Shown piece after piece: positions 63,001 through 64,000 of a stretch of 64,000 nt of DNA. A program made the translations under genes and the position numbers. The first letter of the stretch is position 1. Each line of letters starts with the position of its first letter. A model generated the notes under the pieces. It saw nothing but the letters and a program-made list of their open reading frames with translations, did not search any database and was not told the origin of the DNA. Source of the stretch: Amyelois transitella (lineage: Eukaryota > Arthropoda > Insecta > Lepidoptera > Pyralidae); contig NC_083526.1 of the NCBI RefSeq assembly GCF_032362555.1, positions 392,001-456,000 on the forward strand. Reading direction: 5' to 3'.

Positions 63001-63344
63001 TTATACGATATACATACATACATAAACTCACGCCTCTTTCCCGGAGGGGTAGGCAGAGACTACCTCTTTCCACTTGCCACGATCCCTGCATACTTCCTTA
63101 CTTTATACGATATCCATGTGAAAGAGATGGAGTGGTCCTATTCTTTTTGTATAAGTGCCGGGAACCACACGGCACGACATATATATGTGTCGTGCCGTGT
63201 GGTTCCCGGTATATATATATTTATATATATTGATAATATTATTTACATTACAGATGAGCCGAAAGAGAGAAGAGATAGAGACGAGGAAGACGATTACGAG
63301 CGGGAAGACTCTGACGGAGACTACGGCCCCAGGAAACCGCAGAA
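54037..63344 (+). CDS. lqfR: Clathrin interactor 1 / epsin-related (ENTH domain), 5' part
   Basis: EpsinR binds PI4P, clathrin and AP-1 and sorts SNAREs at the trans-Golgi and endosomes. Exons: 54037-54086, 58323-58524, 59833-59961, 60727-60835, 62268-62351, 63254-63344, and more beyond the window (665 nt so far, about 221 aa; phases agree). MDRFISMWKVRELADKV begins the ENTH domain, followed by TNVVMNYTEVEGKVREATSD, WGPTGQQMQELA, SYLVRNGSERVVTSAREHLY and LREERKKAKKNKDKYIG, close to human CLINT1 in order and spacing. Exon 5 is Gly-rich and exon 6 acidic and basic (RRDRDEEDDYER), where the human protein becomes disordered. Intron 1 is 4.2 kb. The clathrin- and adaptor-binding tail is not in the window. 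Confidence 0.93.
54087..56190 (+). other. CLINT1 intron 1, repeat-poor part
   Basis: About 2.1 kb of AT-rich sequence without ORFs. Only weak tRNA-like B boxes (AAGTTCAATTCCC near 54470, AGGTTCAAATCTCC near 55945) suggest old SINE remnants. Confidence 0.5.
56192..56640. repeat. SINE-A pair in tail-to-tail orientation
   Basis: 56192-56393 (+) keeps GATGTCGTAAAAGGCGACTA to GTGATTATATGTTATATG. 56424-56640 (-) is diverged and has an extra CATACATATAATCACATG inserted in its middle. Confidence 0.78.
56690..56880 (-). repeat. LINE-B 3' end, best-preserved reading frame, plus a second tail
   Basis: The - strand reads STQNRRDCMKKVINVDEA, KEVSKDRGKWLDVVSAYPSG, KDA, stop and TTTATGTATTGTA. A second partial tail (ACGCCTCTTCCCCGGAGG) at 56838-56878 precedes (TTGA)n. 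Confidence 0.75.
57039..57303 (+). mobile_element. Non-autonomous Helitron
   Basis: Starts TCTATACTACTATTATAAAG after A, ends GCGGGCACAGCTAG before T. Same family as 21452. Confidence 0.85.
57926..58305. repeat. SINE-A: - strand tail fragment then + strand full copy
   Basis: 57926-58010 (-) stops after CCACGTTCAGC. 58047-58305 (+) runs GGTGCCGTGTGATTCCCGGC to GACGTGACCACATGTATA, ending 15 bp before the CLINT1 exon 2 acceptor. Confidence 0.87.
58948..59200 (+). repeat. SINE-T copy, complete
   Basis: GACGGCCTCTGTGGCGCAGC (A box TGGCGCAGCGG), GGGTTCGAATCCC (B box), GGCCTGGGTCTTGGATG body, TCTCGAACTTTCTTCGAGGC hairpin and a TATTTATTTATT tail. Confidence 0.9.
59281..59462 (+). repeat. SINE-A fragment (tail two thirds)
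   Basis: Starts AAACGCGACTAAGGGCTAAA; the tail is diverged (CACCCCGCAAGGTATAAAAAACG). Confidence 0.72.
59600..59683 (+). mobile_element. Helitron 3' fragment
   Basis: TACGCGGACTAAGTCGCGGG then CAACGGCTATA: the hairpin is kept but CTAG is altered. No 5' end is seen. Confidence 0.4.
60190..60653. repeat. SINE-A pair, tail to tail
   Basis: 60190-60390 (+) lacks its head and part of the body. 60404-60653 (-) is nearly complete. Between them TATGTAAGTATGTAATTATATATACATACATA forms an AT palindrome. Confidence 0.85.
60863..61363. repeat. Three SINE-A pieces in alternating orientation
   Basis: 60863-60973 (-) is a tail half. 61020-61080 (+) is a tail only. 61083-61363 (-) is complete except for a changed head (GTGCTGGATCCACACGGCA). 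Confidence 0.82.
61590..61612 (+). repeat. Isolated SINE-A head hairpin
   Basis: TGTGCCGTGTGGTTCCCGGC and ACC stand alone with no body after them; GTGCCG and CGGCAC can pair. Confidence 0.6.
62371..62567 (+). mobile_element. Non-autonomous Helitron 20 bp inside CLINT1 intron 5
   Basis: Starts TCCTACTACTATTATAAAGG after A and ends GCGGGCGGCCTCTAG before T. Partner of the copy at 39294. Confidence 0.87.
62575..63205. repeat. SINE-A and LINE-B cluster
   Basis: 62575-62712 (-) body, 62735-62810 (+) tail, and 62812-63175 (-) SINE-A split at 63010-63105 by a LINE-B 3' end (ACGCCTCTTTCCCGGAGGGG). It ends in two head blocks in opposite orientation (CCACACGGCACGACATATAT and GTGTCGTGCCGTGTGG). Confidence 0.75.
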
Positions 63345-63461
63345 GTGAGTGTGAACAGAGTCTTTTTGTTAGACGTGACAACGTCTTATAATTCTATTGA
63401 GCCGGCCGAAAAAACATGACGTCACGCGGCGTTACCTCGCTCTGAGGCGTTCCATGTAAAT

Positions 63462-64000
63462 CGACGGCCTCTGTGGCGCAGCGGTAGTGCGCTTGTCTGT
63501 GACACCGGAGGTCCCGGGTTCGAATCCCGGTCAGGGCGTGATGAGATAAGAACTTTTCTGATTGGCCTGGGTCTTGGATGTTTATCTATATAAGTATTTA
63601 TTATATAAAAATGAATCGCTAAATGTGTTGGTAAGCGCATAACTCAAGAACACCTGGACCAATTTGGCCAATTCTTTTTTTTTAATATTCGCCGAAGCTC
63701 AAGGATGGTTTTTACGGCGAAAAAATACCAAATAATTGCCGAAAAAACCTTAAAAACAGTCCTTTTCTTTATCCCATACAAACGTTTTCTAACTAATACG
63801 TACAATCAATTTGAGCTTTATTGCTAATGTATAAAGTTCACTGTTGTCTAAGCAATGTAGGTCTAATAGATAGGAACAAAAAACTGTCATATTACAAATC
63901 TTTTTGACAGAACGAAGTCTGTCGGGTCCGCTAGTTTATTATAAAATATAGTATCGTATCTCGTAACACAAGTCTCGAACTTACTTCGAGACTAACTCAA
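63462..64000 (+). repeat. SINE-T copy interrupted by a Helitron-like element
   Basis: A box TGGCGCAGCGG and B box GGGTTCGAATCCC begin the copy. At about 63603 it is broken, and from 63935 it resumes with AAAATATAGTATCG and the ACTTACTTCGAGACTAACTC end at the window edge. Confidence 0.82.
63603..63934 (+). mobile_element. Helitron-like element inside SINE-T
   Basis: Ends GTCTGTCGGGTCCGCTAG before T, after a short ACGAAGTCTGT hairpin. The interior carries CATAACTCAAGAACACCTGG. The 5' end does not show TC, so the left boundary is approximate. Confidence 0.55.

Overview
This window looks like nuclear DNA of a moth or butterfly (Lepidoptera). Six intron-containing genes match insect families, there is no bacterial gene organisation, and the spaces between exons are filled with lepidopteran-style short retroposons with (CATA)n/(TATG)n tails, tRNA-derived SINEs, and small Helitrons that begin TC, end CTAG and sit between A and T. 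I cannot name the species from sequence alone.

Genes from left to right. (1) The 3' end of complexin (cpx, + strand, 1031-1725) with its C-terminal CVMQ prenylation box and a probable 5.3-kb 3' UTR free of repeats. (2) A GH79 heparanase-like gene (- strand, 21328 down to 15193, 7 exons, 776 aa) with a signal peptide, an altered catalytic motif and a 325-residue charged tail. (3) The nuclear receptor HR96 (+ strand, 24632-30244, 8 exons, 566 aa), which has one GC-AG intron. (4) The axonemal dynein assembly factor DNAAF1/dtr (- strand, 48534 down to 35095, 16 exons, 1872 aa). (5) TBC1D7, the third subunit of the TSC complex (+ strand, 49973-52989, 6 exons, 298 aa). (6) The 5' part of the epsin-related gene CLINT1/lqfR (+ strand, from 54037, six exons seen, continuing past the window). 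All six gene models keep reading frame across every splice junction I could place. The genes are ordinary cellular genes and form no pathway or operon.

Mobile DNA. At 7662-15076 a Ty3/gypsy-like element with 189-bp LTRs (two mismatches between them) carries a deleted gag/pol and, inside it, a two-ORF LINE whose ORFs (295 and 995 codons) are both open. It appears to sit in the 3' UTR of the heparanase gene. At 31265-32263 lies a 1-kb DNA transposon with terminal and subterminal inverted repeats. It keeps the first exon of a THAP-domain gene on one strand and an exon of a second gene on the other, pointing at each other. More than 40 copies or fragments of one ~255-bp repeat (called SINE-A here) are scattered from 1 to 63175. 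Its last ~35 bases resemble the 3' end of a separate LINE whose C-terminal reading frame survives in several copies (called LINE-B here). A tRNA-headed element at 17553-17660 carries the same tail.

The most noteworthy items are the LINE-B/SINE-A/tRNA-SINE tail sharing, the crowding of these tails against splice sites, the convergent two-gene transposon with CRE-like subterminal repeats, the heparanase with a tyrosine where the catalytic NE motif has asparagine, and a 50-bp duplication flanking the LTR element that may be biological or an assembly join. Splice sites were placed by eye from GT/GC-AG rules, frame and family similarity. Repeat ends are approximate to a few bases unless a target-site duplication is given.
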